Source of the DNA: Thermoleophilaceae bacterium
GTDB lineage: Bacteria; Actinomycetota; Thermoleophilia; Solirubrobacterales; Thermoleophilaceae
Reading direction: 5' to 3'
Length of the DNA stretch: 9,031 bases
Assembly (NCBI GenBank): GCA_013812065.1
Contig: JACCUC010000069.1
Location: forward strand, 1 to 9,031
The notes below the pieces were generated by a model. The model made no database searches. It was not told the origin of the DNA and saw nothing but the letters and a program-made list of their open reading frames with translations. Below are positions 1-7,515 of this stretch, in pieces (positions within the stretch are counted from its first letter, which is position 1; every line of letters starts with the position of its first letter). A program made the position numbers and the translations under genes.

Positions 1-664
1 GCTCGGAGCCGGCGGGTCGGCCGCAGGGGGACCCGGGTCGGCGGCGCCCGCGGCGGTCGGCTTCGAGGCCGACGTGACCGACGGCGAGCAGGTGGAGGCA
101 GCGGTCCGAGGCGCGGTCGACGCCTTCGGCGAGCTGCGCTTCCTGGCCTCCTGCGCCGGCATCGGGTGGGCCGAGCGGACCGTCGGGCGCGAGGGCCCCG
201 CGGCGCTCGAGCCCTTCGAGACCGTGGTCCGCGTCAACCTGATCGGTAGCTTCAACGTGCTCCGCCTCGCCGCCGCGGCAATGGCGGGTAACGAGCCCGA
301 CGAGGGCGGCGAACGCGGCGCGGTCGTCATGACCGCCTCGGTCGCGGCGTTCGACGGCCAGATCGGCCAGGCCGCCTACGCGGCGTCGAAGGGCGGCGTC
401 GTCGGACTCACGCTGCCCGCGGCTCGCGACCTGGCCCGCAGCGGGATCCGGGTCTGCACGATCGCCCCCGGCATCTTCGACACGCCGCTCCTCGGAGGTC
501 TGCCCGAGGAGACGCGGACCGCCCTCGGCGGGCAGGTCCCGTTTCCCTCGCGGCTCGGTCAGCCGGCCGAGTTCGCCGAGCTCGCCTGCCACATCGCCGA
601 GAACGCGATGCTCAACGGCGAGACGATCCGCCTCGACGGAGCCCTGCGGATGTCGCCCCGCTGA
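1..664 (+). CDS. SDR-family 3-hydroxyacyl-CoA dehydrogenase (HSD10 / type-2 like), 5' partial
   Basis: This is an NAD(P)-dependent short-chain dehydrogenase cut by the left edge. The frame is open back to base 2, and the first in-frame GTG (74) lies inside the fold, so it is not the start. About 220 residues are visible; type-2 3-hydroxyacyl-CoA dehydrogenases run to about 255, so the N-terminal TGxxxGxG dinucleotide motif is probably off the edge. Visible are an ADVTD segment (NAD-binding side), a CAG variant of the NNAG motif, a MTASVA serine block, the YAASK catalytic Tyr/Lys, and a C-terminal stretch (FDTPLL, PFPSRLG, LNGETIRLDGALRM) that I associate with the HSD10 subgroup. That subgroup oxidises 3-hydroxyacyl-CoA, including 2-methyl-3-hydroxybutyryl-CoA, to the 3-ketoacyl-CoA. 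The thiolase 77 nt downstream would cleave that product, which supports the call. A Gly/Ala/Pro-rich stretch precedes the ADVTD segment. The exact substrate is inferred. Confidence 0.85.
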   Translation, partial: LGAGGSAAGGPGSAAPAAVGFEADVTDGEQVEAAVRGAVDAFGELRFLASCAGIGWAERTVGREGPAALEPFETVVRVNLIGSFNVLRLAAAAMAGNEPDEGGERGAVVMTASVAAFDGQIGQAAYAASKGGVVGLTLPAARDLARSGIRVCTIAPGIFDTPLLGGLPEETRTALGGQVPFPSRLGQPAEFAELACHIAENAMLNGETIRLDGALRMSPR

Positions 665-677
665 GCGTCGCCACGAA

Positions 678-706
678 TAGGATTCCTGCGGCGGGGAGAA
701 CCGCCG
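678..706 (+). promoter_or_regulatory. Possible -10 element followed by a 6-bp hairpin ahead of the thiolase gene
   Basis: The 77-nt gap between the SDR stop and the thiolase start contains TAGGAT (678-683), which fits the TANNNT form of a -10 box. I see no recognisable -35 box at the usual distance. Just downstream is an inverted repeat, CGGCGG (689-694) and CCGCCG (701-706), with a six-base loop GGAGAA. It could sit at the 5' end of a thiolase-specific transcript or be a weak pause site in an SDR-thiolase operon. Short GC stems arise easily by chance in DNA this GC-rich, so support is weak. Confidence 0.25.
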
Positions 707-725
707 GCCCTCGCCCCAGCGATCC

Positions 726-731
726 AGGAGA
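726..731 (+). promoter_or_regulatory. Ribosome binding site of the thiolase gene
   Basis: AGGAGA lies 10 nt before the ATG at 742. It is the only Shine-Dalgarno-like stretch near that ATG, and it supports this start. Confidence 0.7.
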
Positions 732-741
732 AGCGAATCCC

Positions 742-1965
<1,224 letters not shown>

Positions 1966-1991
1966 CGAGCGAGCCGCAGCCTGAGAAGGAA

Positions 1992-2018
1992 CCGGAGGTC
2001 GACGATCCCGACCTCCGG
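1992..2018. terminator. Perfect 10-bp hairpin between convergent genes, likely bidirectional terminator
   Basis: CCGGAGGTCG (1992-2001) and CGACCTCCGG (2009-2018) form a perfect 10-bp stem with a 7-nt loop. It lies 26 nt after the thiolase stop and 13 nt after the end of the Uma2 gene read from the other strand, so it is placed to end both transcripts. There is no T-run on either side, so it is not a classical intrinsic terminator; such U-poor hairpins are common in GC-rich actinobacteria. Confidence 0.6.
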
Positions 2019-2031
2019 AATCGGAGGGCAT

Positions 2032-2598
2032 TCAGCGAAACAGCCCGTCCACCGCGACGACGATCCCGGGAAGGGGCTCCGACTCGACGACCTCGCCCCG
2101 CCCGAACCGACGGACGAAGCGATAGCCGCTCTCCGACGGCCCCGTGTAGCGCTCCACCACCTCGGCCTGGAGATCGACGATCCATGCCTCGCGATAGCCG
2201 TGTCGTGCGTACAGAGGCAGCTTGCGCTCGCGGTCGTAGGCCAGCGAGGTGTCTGAGACCTCGGCCAGCAACAGAGCGTGCTCGGGCCCGGGGTGGGATC
2301 CGTCGTAGCCCTCCTCCGGCACGAGCACGAAATCGGGCTCGGGCTGACCGAACTCGCCCAGCTTGACCGGGACTTGGACGCCGAGGAGAAGGCCCGGACC
2401 GAGCCCCCGGCTCAGCAGCGAGTTCAACCTCGCCACGCACCTCGCGTGGCGCCATCCGCTCGGGCTCATCTCGACGATCTCGCCTTCGATGAGCTCGACT
2501 CGGTCCTTCTCGCCGAGGATCCCCGCCTCGACCATGCGGTGGTAGTCCTCGACGCTGAAGCGCCGCCGCACAACTTCGGGCTGGGTCTGAAGTGCCAT
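2032..2598 (-). CDS. Uma2-family (DUF820) restriction-endonuclease-like protein
   Basis: Protein of 188 residues, typical for Uma2 family members. Family landmarks in order: an N-terminal FSVEDYHRM (14-22), ELIEGE (35-40), SPSGWRH (45-51), QPEPDFVLV (85-93), LLLAEVSDTSLAYDR (109-123), K126 with LPLYA, and GYREAWIVDL (134-143). D89, E113 and K126 are plausible parts of the PD-(D/E)xK-like nuclease core. Uma2 proteins are abundant in cyanobacteria, Chloroflexi and some actinobacteria, often as many dispersed single copies; their biological role is not established. The start is the ATG at 2598. A GGAGAG lies 13 nt before it, farther than ideal, so the start is probable rather than proven. The gene stands alone, converging on the thiolase and 211 bp from the next gene on its strand. 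No partner toxin, antitoxin, methylase or transposase is visible beside it. Confidence 0.88.
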   Translation of the reverse strand: MALQTQPEVVRRRFSVEDYHRMVEAGILGEKDRVELIEGEIVEMSPSGWRHARCVARLNSLLSRGLGPGLLLGVQVPVKLGEFGQPEPDFVLVPEEGYDGSHPGPEHALLLAEVSDTSLAYDRERKLPLYARHGYREAWIVDLQAEVVERYTGPSESGYRFVRRFGRGEVVESEPLPGIVVAVDGLFR

Positions 2599-2809
2599 CT
2601 ACCTGTCCATTCTCTCCGTCTCGCGGAAAGCGTACGGCTCACACACGAGAGAAGGCCGGCTCAACCGATGCTCTCCCCGCTCGAGCCGAAACGGGTCCGG
2701 TGTGGCGCTCGACGACCGCGCCGGGATGTCGAGGATCCAGGTAAGTGCCCCCGCTACCCAGACGTCGATGTGCGAGACGAAGCCTTCCGTCTCGCCACTC
2801 CCAACCCTC
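2599..2809. other. Intergenic region between the Uma2 and aldehyde dehydrogenase genes
   Basis: This 211-bp gap separates two minus-strand genes. It should hold the Uma2 promoter and the end of the upstream operon. Apart from the hairpin described separately, I see no confident -35/-10 pair, no RNA gene and no reading frame that looks like a real protein. Plus-strand open frames crossing it are by-products of the GC bias. The nonamer CCGTCTCGC occurs at 2617-2625 and again in the hairpin arm at 2787-2795; I take this as chance. Confidence 0.5.
2772..2795 (-). terminator. Hairpin downstream of the aldehyde dehydrogenase gene, putative terminator
   Basis: GCGAGACG (2772-2779) and CGTCTCGC (2788-2795) are perfect 8-bp inverted arms around an 8-nt loop. 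The hairpin begins 14 nt past the aldehyde dehydrogenase stop codon (2810-2812) on the minus strand, where the two-gene operon should end. No U-tract follows it, so termination efficiency is uncertain. Confidence 0.5.
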
Positions 2810-4279
2810 TCACAGGTTCACCGCCACATACTTCGTCTCCAGATACTCCTCGATCCCCTCATACCCGCCTTCACGCCCAAACCCCGACTGCTTCACGCCC
2901 CCAAACGGCGCCGAGGCATTCGACACCATCCCCTGGTTCAACCCCACCATCCCGGTCTCGAGCTCCTCGCACACCCGCAGCGCCCGCTTGATGTCGCGCG
3001 TGAACACGTAGGAGACCAAGCCGTACTCGGTGTCGTTGGCCTGGGCGATCGCCTCCTCCTCGGAGTCGAACGAGAACACCGGCGCCACCGGGCCGAAGAT
3101 CTCCTCCTGGCGTAGGTCGGCTTCGCTCGGCACGCCGCCGAGCACGGTCGGCTCGTAGAAGTGGCCCGCGCCATCCACGTCGCGGCCGCCGACCAGCGCC
3201 CGGGCGCCCTTGCCCACCGCATCGTCCACCAGCGCGCGGACCTTCGAGCGTTGATCCTCGTCGATCAGCGGACCGACCTGCGCCCCCTCCTCTGTCCCCC
3301 GCGCGACCTTCATCTCGCCCATCTTCTCGGCGAGCTTCTCGGCGAACTCCTCGGCCACTGCGCCGGCCACGTGGAAGCGGTTCGCCGCCGTGCACGCCTC
3401 GCCGATGTTTCGCATCTTCGCGGTCAGCGCCCCGGCGACTGCGTCGTCGACGTCGGCGTCCTCGAAGACCAGGAACGGCGCGTTGCCGCCGAGCTCCATC
3501 GACACGCGCAGCAGGTTCTCGGACGCCTGCTGCACGAGCGACCGCCCCACCGGGGTCGAGCCCGTGAACGTGAGCTTGCGCAAGCGCGGATCGCCGATGA
3601 TCGGCTCCGACACCGCGCTCGACGACGAGGTCGGGATCACGTTCAACACGCCGGCAGGCAGGCCCGCCCGCTCGAGGATGTCGGTCAGCGCCAGCATCGA
3701 GAGCGGCGTGAGCTGCGCCGGCTTCATGACAATCGTGCAGCCGGCCGCGATCGCCGGGCCGATCTTGCGCGTGCCCATGGCCATCGGGAAGTTCCAGGGC
3801 GTGATCATGTAGCAGGGCCCGACCGGCTGCTTCATGGTCAGCATGCGCCCGGCGCCGTTGGCGTTGACCCCAAAGCGGCCGTCGATGCGCACCGCCTGCT
3901 CGGAGAACCAGCGGAGGAACTCGGCGGCGTAGGAGATCTCCGCCTTCGAGTCGGCGACCGGCTTGCCCATCTCGAGGGTCATGAGCAGCGCGAGCTCATC
4001 CACCCGCGAGGCGATCTCGTCGAAGGCTCGCCGCAGGATCTCGCCGCGCTCGCGCGGAGCGTGGTGGCGCCAGTCGTCCTGCGCGCCCGCCGCCGCATCG
4101 ATCGCCGCGCGCGCGTCGTCGGCGCGCGCGTCGGCGATCTCGCACAGGGTCTCGCCGGTGGCCGGGTCCTCGACGCCGAACGAGCCGCCCTCCGAGGCGT
4201 CGCGCCACTGGCCGCCGATGTAGAGGCCCTTCTGGACCCCGTCGACGACGCTCTGCTCGGATGAGGTTGCTGTGCGCAT
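2810..4279 (-). CDS. Succinate-semialdehyde dehydrogenase-type aldehyde dehydrogenase
   Basis: Aldehyde dehydrogenase of 489 residues, the normal length for GabD-type enzymes. It oxidises succinic semialdehyde (predicted) to succinate with NAD(P)+. Features in order: IGGQW (21-25), PWNFP with the oxyanion Asn N163, cofactor-binding K186, the Rossmann motif FTGSTPVG (238-245), general base E262 in MELGG, catalytic Cys C296 in GEACTAANRF, EIFGPV (393-398), and PFGGVKQSGFGREGG (458-472). The catalytic set is complete. GEAC and the C-terminal motifs are what I expect of the SSADH subgroup. The residue three after K186 is Gln189, where NAD-preferring ALDHs usually have Glu; Gln may permit NADP+ use. 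The ATG lies only 2 nt after the stop of the ThDP-enzyme gene and has no clear Shine-Dalgarno of its own, so translation is probably coupled. The operon partner suggests the aldehyde is made by 2-oxoglutarate decarboxylation. Confidence 0.9.
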   Translation of the reverse strand: MRTATSSEQSVVDGVQKGLYIGGQWRDASEGGSFGVEDPATGETLCEIADARADDARAAIDAAAGAQDDWRHHAPRERGEILRRAFDEIASRVDELALLMTLEMGKPVADSKAEISYAAEFLRWFSEQAVRIDGRFGVNANGAGRMLTMKQPVGPCYMITPWNFPMAMGTRKIGPAIAAGCTIVMKPAQLTPLSMLALTDILERAGLPAGVLNVIPTSSSSAVSEPIIGDPRLRKLTFTGSTPVGRSLVQQASENLLRVSMELGGNAPFLVFEDADVDDAVAGALTAKMRNIGEACTAANRFHVAGAVAEEFAEKLAEKMGEMKVARGTEEGAQVGPLIDEDQRSKVRALVDDAVGKGARALVGGRDVDGAGHFYEPTVLGGVPSEADLRQEEIFGPVAPVFSFDSEEEAIAQANDTEYGLVSYVFTRDIKRALRVCEELETGMVGLNQGMVSNASAPFGGVKQSGFGREGGYEGIEEYLETKYVAVNL

Positions 4280-4281
4280 GT

Positions 4282-5928
4282 TCAGGTCGCCACCGTCTCG
4301 GCGCCGAGCTCCTCGGAGAACGCGACGTCGAGCGAGTAGTCGATCGGCAGCACGATCAGGCTCGGGACGTCGAGCTCAAGCGCTTCGCGGAGACGCTCGG
4401 TGTAGTCGTCGATCGACTCGCAGCGCCAGGCCGGCACTCCGAACGACCCGGCGAGCTTCACGAAGTCGGGGTTGGTGAAGTCGGTGCCGAAGTGGCGGCC
4501 GAACTTCTTGTCCTGCTTCCACACGATCGAGCCGAACTGCCGGTCCTCCCAGATGACGTTGACGATCGGGGTCTTCAGCCGCACGGCGGTCTCGAGCTCC
4601 TGCATGTTCATGAGGAAGCCTCCGTCGCCGTTCACCGCGACCACGTTGCGGTCGGGATGGACGAGCTTGGCCGCGATCGCCGCGGGAAGGGCGAATCCCA
4701 TCCCCGCCAACCCATTGGCGATGAGCACGGTATTCGGCTCGTGGGCGGGGAACATCCGCGCGATCCAGAGCTTGTGGAGGCCGACGTCGGAGACGAGGAT
4801 GTCGTCGCGGCCGAGCGCCCGGCGCAGCTCCCACAGCGCCCGCGGCGGCTGCATCGGAAAGTGGTCGTCCTCGCGAGAGGCCTCGAAGCGGCCCAGCACG
4901 ATCTCGTTCAGCCGCCTGGAGCCCCCGCGGGCGCAGCAACCTCCACACTCAGCGGCGAGCCGGCCGAGGATGAACTGGAAGTCGCCGATAACGTCGGCCG
5001 CGGTGATGAAGTTGGCATCGACCTCGACCGGCACCGTGTCGATGCCGACGATCCGCTTGTCGCGATTCGGATTCCACTGGGCGGGGGACTGCTCGACGAG
5101 GTCGTAGCCCACGGTGATGACCACGTCGGCCTCCTCGAAGCCGGCGAGGGCGAAGTCGCGCGACTGCACGCCGGTCGTACCGAGGAAGTGCTCGTCGGCG
5201 TAGTCCATCGCGCCCTTTCCCATGAAGGTCTCGGCCACGGGAATGCCGGTGGTCGCGCTGAACTCGCGCAGCGCCTGCGAGGCGCCGACCCGCAGCACGC
5301 CGTTGCCCGCCAGGACGACGGGGTGCTTCGCCTCGGTGATGATCTGGGCGGCGTCGAGGATCTCGACGGCGGACGGCTCGGGCCGCCGGATGCCGCGGCG
5401 GACGTCCAAGGGCTCACACTCGACCTCGGCCTCCATCACGTCCTCCGGGAGCTCGAGATGGGTGGGGCCGGGCTTCTGTGCCTGCGCCACCTTGAACGCC
5501 TTGCGAACGACCTCGGGGATGATCCCGGGCTCGGTGATCCGGGCGTTCCACTTGGTCACCGGCCGCATTACACGCATCACGTCGATGTACTGGTGGGACT
5601 CCTTGTGCATGCGCTCGAGCCCGCCTTGGCCGGTGAGGGCGACGAGCGGCGCGTGGTCGAGCCAGGCGTCGGCAACGGGAGTGGTGAGGTTCATCGCCCC
5701 GGGACCGAGCGTGCCCAGACACACCCCGGCGCGTCCGGTCAGGCGGCCGTACACGTCGGCCATGTAGCCGCCGCCCTGCTCGTGGCGCACCGGCACGAAC
5801 TCGATCGAGGAGTCGGCGAGGGCCTCGTTGAGATCGACGGTCTCCTCGCCGGGAATGCCGAAGACGTGCCGTACTCCCTCGGCCTCGAGGCACTCGACGA
5901 AGACCTCCGACGCTTTTCGTGCCGCCAA
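4282..5928 (-). CDS. ThDP-dependent decarboxylase of the acetolactate-synthase fold; probable 2-oxoglutarate decarboxylase
   Basis: Enzyme of 548 residues with the three-domain ThDP layout. The N-terminal PYR domain has GIPGEE (24-29), catalytic Glu E50 in RHEQGGG, and the LGTLGPGAMNL block (71-81). A central domain follows (about 185-325). The C-terminal PP domain has ANGLAGMGFALPAAIAA (404-420) and GDGG (434-437), but W-E-D (460-462) where many relatives have Asn. Automatic annotation would say acetolactate synthase large subunit (IlvB/AlsS). Against that, no small regulatory subunit lies next to it. It sits 2 nt before a succinate-semialdehyde dehydrogenase, and stretches such as ERMHKESHQY, PVTKWN, PEVVRKAFKVAQ and the late PIDYS resemble my recollection of the cyanobacterial 2-oxoglutarate decarboxylase (Synechococcus sp. 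PCC 7002 A2770). Function as 2-oxoglutarate to succinic semialdehyde is therefore inferred. Fold and cofactor are secure; the substrate is not. A cysteine cluster (328, 331, 332) lies in the linker before the PP domain. Confidence 0.85.
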   Translation of the reverse strand: MAARKASEVFVECLEAEGVRHVFGIPGEETVDLNEALADSSIEFVPVRHEQGGGYMADVYGRLTGRAGVCLGTLGPGAMNLTTPVADAWLDHAPLVALTGQGGLERMHKESHQYIDVMRVMRPVTKWNARITEPGIIPEVVRKAFKVAQAQKPGPTHLELPEDVMEAEVECEPLDVRRGIRRPEPSAVEILDAAQIITEAKHPVVLAGNGVLRVGASQALREFSATTGIPVAETFMGKGAMDYADEHFLGTTGVQSRDFALAGFEEADVVITVGYDLVEQSPAQWNPNRDKRIVGIDTVPVEVDANFITAADVIGDFQFILGRLAAECGGCCARGGSRRLNEIVLGRFEASREDDHFPMQPPRALWELRRALGRDDILVSDVGLHKLWIARMFPAHEPNTVLIANGLAGMGFALPAAIAAKLVHPDRNVVAVNGDGGFLMNMQELETAVRLKTPIVNVIWEDRQFGSIVWKQDKKFGRHFGTDFTNPDFVKLAGSFGVPAWRCESIDDYTERLREALELDVPSLIVLPIDYSLDVAFSEELGAETVAT

Positions 5929-5934
5929 TTCGCT

Positions 5935-5940
5935 CCTCCT
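5935..5940 (-). promoter_or_regulatory. Strong ribosome binding site fixing a TTG start for the ThDP enzyme
   Basis: On the minus strand AGGAGG (5940 down to 5935) is followed by six bases, AGCGAA, and then TTG at 5928-5926. The ideal Shine-Dalgarno at ideal spacing makes TTG the start codon. The protein from there begins MAARKASEVF, which matches where the PYR domain should begin. Confidence 0.85.
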
Positions 5941-6068
5941 GGACGTTGCGCGCGTCTACGCTGGGGGGCGAGTGTTGCGGGCCGGCGGCCTTTAGCCGGA
6001 CACAAACTCGCGGACTGCCCTCAAGCAGCCTCTTCCCCTGCCGATAGCTCGGGTACACGCTTTTCGCC
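5941..6068. promoter_or_regulatory. Divergent intergenic region, presumed promoters for the ThDP operon (-) and the SpoIID gene (+)
   Basis: The stretch lies between two genes reading away from each other, so promoters for both must lie here or inside the genes. I could not find a convincing sigma-70-type -35/-10 pair in either direction. There is no strong inverted repeat that would suggest a regulator site. On the plus strand no good Shine-Dalgarno precedes the ATG at 6069. An in-frame TAG at 6045-6047 rules out any longer start farther upstream. Confidence 0.45.
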
Positions 6069-7508
6069 ATGAGTCGCCCTTCCTTCTTCCGTCCCGCCGG
6101 TCTGACCTTCCTCCTCGTCGCGGTCGTCGCGGTCGTCGCGGTCGTCGCGGCGGTCGCGGCCGCTCTCGGGCCAAGTCCCGCCGGCGCCGCCACCGTGTAC
6201 ACGATCCGCGGCGCCGGCAACGGCCATGGCGTCGGCATGAGCCAGTACGGCGCCTACGGCATGGCGCGCAGGGACTTCACCTACCGGAAGATCCTCGCCC
6301 ACTACTACCGGGGGGCGAAGCTCGGCCCGGCCCCGACCGACCGTACGCGCGTCCTGCTCGCCGAGGGCGTCCCGGCCGTCGAGTTCAGCGGCGCGGCTCG
6401 GGTCCCCGGGGTGCGCCCGCTCGACCCCGATCGCACCTACCGGGGGGTGGCAACCCGGGAGGGTCAGGTCGAGGTGCGCAGCTCGGCCGGCAAGCTCGTC
6501 CGTCGCTTCCCGGCGCCGCTCGCCCTGGACGGGCGTGGGGAGCCCCTGCGGCTCGCCGGACCGGCGCTCAACGGAATCTCGGACGGCGAGTACCGGGGAA
6601 CCCTGATGCTCCACCCCGGGTCGGGCGGGCTTACGGCGATCAACGTCGTCGGGCTCGAGGACTACCTCCGCGGCGTGGTCCCCAGCGAGATGCCCTCCTC
6701 CTGGTCTCGCGAGGCGCTCAAGGCCCAGGCTGTGGCCGCGCGGTCCTATGCGCTCGCCACCGCTCGCACGGGAGGACTGTTCGACCAGTACCCCGACCAG
6801 CGCTCCCAGGTCTACAAGGGGGTGGGTGGAGAGGCGCCGGAGACCGACGCCGCCATCGAGGTGACGAGGGGCGAGGTCCTCTTCCATCGGGGTAGGATCG
6901 CCATCGCCTTCTTCTCCTCGAGCTCGGGCGGCCGGACCGAGTCGGCGGTCAACGCCTTCAACCGCCAGGCCTACCCCTACCTGCGCAGCGTCTCCGACCC
7001 CTACGACCGCATATCGCCGCACTTCCGCTGGTCGCTCTCGCTCAGCCGCGAGGAGATGGAGCACCGTCTGGGCGCGCTCGTCAAGGGTCGCTACGAGGGC
7101 ATCGAGGTCCTCGAGGGCGGCGACTCGCCCCGCGTCCTCCGCGCCGAGGTCCGCGGGAGCAAGGGTCGCAAGCCGGCGACGGGGGCGACCTTGCGCGCGA
7201 AGCTGGGGCTGCGCGACTCCTGGGCGAGCTTCGGACGCATCGACATGGCGGTGGCCGGAGCGATGCGCGCGCTCCGCTCTCCGGCGAGCGGACCGGCACC
7301 GGCCGGGGTTCTCACGGGCCGGGTCAAACCAGAGCCGCGTGGCGGGCGGATCGCCCTCGAGCGCAGGGAGCGCGGTGGCTGGCGGCGCGCCCTGCGAGCC
7401 CATGCCGACCGCCGCGGGGCGTTCCGCGTGTCCGTAGATCGTCCCGGGCGCTACCGGGTCCGGGCAGGCGGCTCGGGCGGTCCGGCGGTGCGGGTGGCCA
7501 CCCGGTAG
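6069..7508 (+). CDS. Secreted SpoIID/LytB-domain protein (probable peptidoglycan lytic transglycosylase)
   Basis: Protein of 479 residues. An N-terminal signal peptide has R3/R8, then a hydrophobic core made of V/A repeats (15-33) and a probable cleavage near AGAA (39-42), so it is exported. The block GNGHGVGMSQYGAYGMA (50-66) with ILAHYYRGAKLG (75-86) comes first. The core follows: GLEDYLRGVVPSEMP (195-209) with E207 matching the glutamate I recall as catalytic in SpoIID, KAQAVAARSYAL (218-229), SQVYKG (246-251) and SSSSGGRTES (283-292). SpoIID enzymes cleave glycan strands of denuded peptidoglycan in spore formers; homologues in non-sporulating actinobacteria are presumed wall remodellers. 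Residues 400-479 are a separate tail: a Pro/Ala/Gly linker, then an Arg-rich segment (GRVKPEPRGGRIALERR...GRYRVRAGGSGG) resembling a small beta-sandwich of carboxypeptidase-regulatory or Ig type. The ATG is forced by an upstream in-frame stop; no clear Shine-Dalgarno is seen. Confidence 0.9.
   Translation: MSRPSFFRPAGLTFLLVAVVAVVAVVAAVAAALGPSPAGAATVYTIRGAGNGHGVGMSQYGAYGMARRDFTYRKILAHYYRGAKLGPAPTDRTRVLLAEGVPAVEFSGAARVPGVRPLDPDRTYRGVATREGQVEVRSSAGKLVRRFPAPLALDGRGEPLRLAGPALNGISDGEYRGTLMLHPGSGGLTAINVVGLEDYLRGVVPSEMPSSWSREALKAQAVAARSYALATARTGGLFDQYPDQRSQVYKGVGGEAPETDAAIEVTRGEVLFHRGRIAIAFFSSSSGGRTESAVNAFNRQAYPYLRSVSDPYDRISPHFRWSLSLSREEMEHRLGALVKGRYEGIEVLEGGDSPRVLRAEVRGSKGRKPATGATLRAKLGLRDSWASFGRIDMAVAGAMRALRSPASGPAPAGVLTGRVKPEPRGGRIALERRERGGWRRALRAHADRRGAFRVSVDRPGRYRVRAGGSGGPAVRVATR
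6115..6150 (+). repeat. Four perfect tandem copies of a 9-bp unit within the signal peptide
   Basis: TCGTCGCGG is repeated without change at 6115-6123, 6124-6132, 6133-6141 and 6142-6150, and a degenerate GTCGCGG follows. The unit length is a multiple of three, so each copy adds one V-V-A/V-A-V triplet to the hydrophobic core of the signal peptide without breaking the frame. Copy number could vary by slippage. Confidence 0.9.
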
Positions 7509-7515
7509 GACTCGC

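Noticed and set aside
74..664. GTG at 74 as the start of the first SDR gene
   Set aside because: It is the valine of the ADVTD segment inside the Rossmann fold; the frame continues open to the left edge.
2599..2809. Possible small gene or RNA in the Uma2-ALDH gap
   Set aside because: No frame with a credible start, Shine-Dalgarno and non-shadow composition, and no structured RNA family that I can recognise.
3161..4264. 367-codon plus-strand frame antisense to the aldehyde dehydrogenase
   Set aside because: The Arg/His/Leu-rich mirror product of a well-conserved enzyme gene.
4261..6072. 603-codon open frame on the plus strand, antisense to the ThDP enzyme gene
   Set aside because: It mirrors the GC-biased third positions of the real minus-strand genes. 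The predicted protein is His/Arg/Leu/Asp/Gly-rich with no recognisable domain, while the opposite strand gives a full ThDP enzyme.
6115..6170. CRISPR-like or iteron-like array
   Set aside because: The 9-bp units are directly contiguous with no spacers and lie in frame within a signal peptide.
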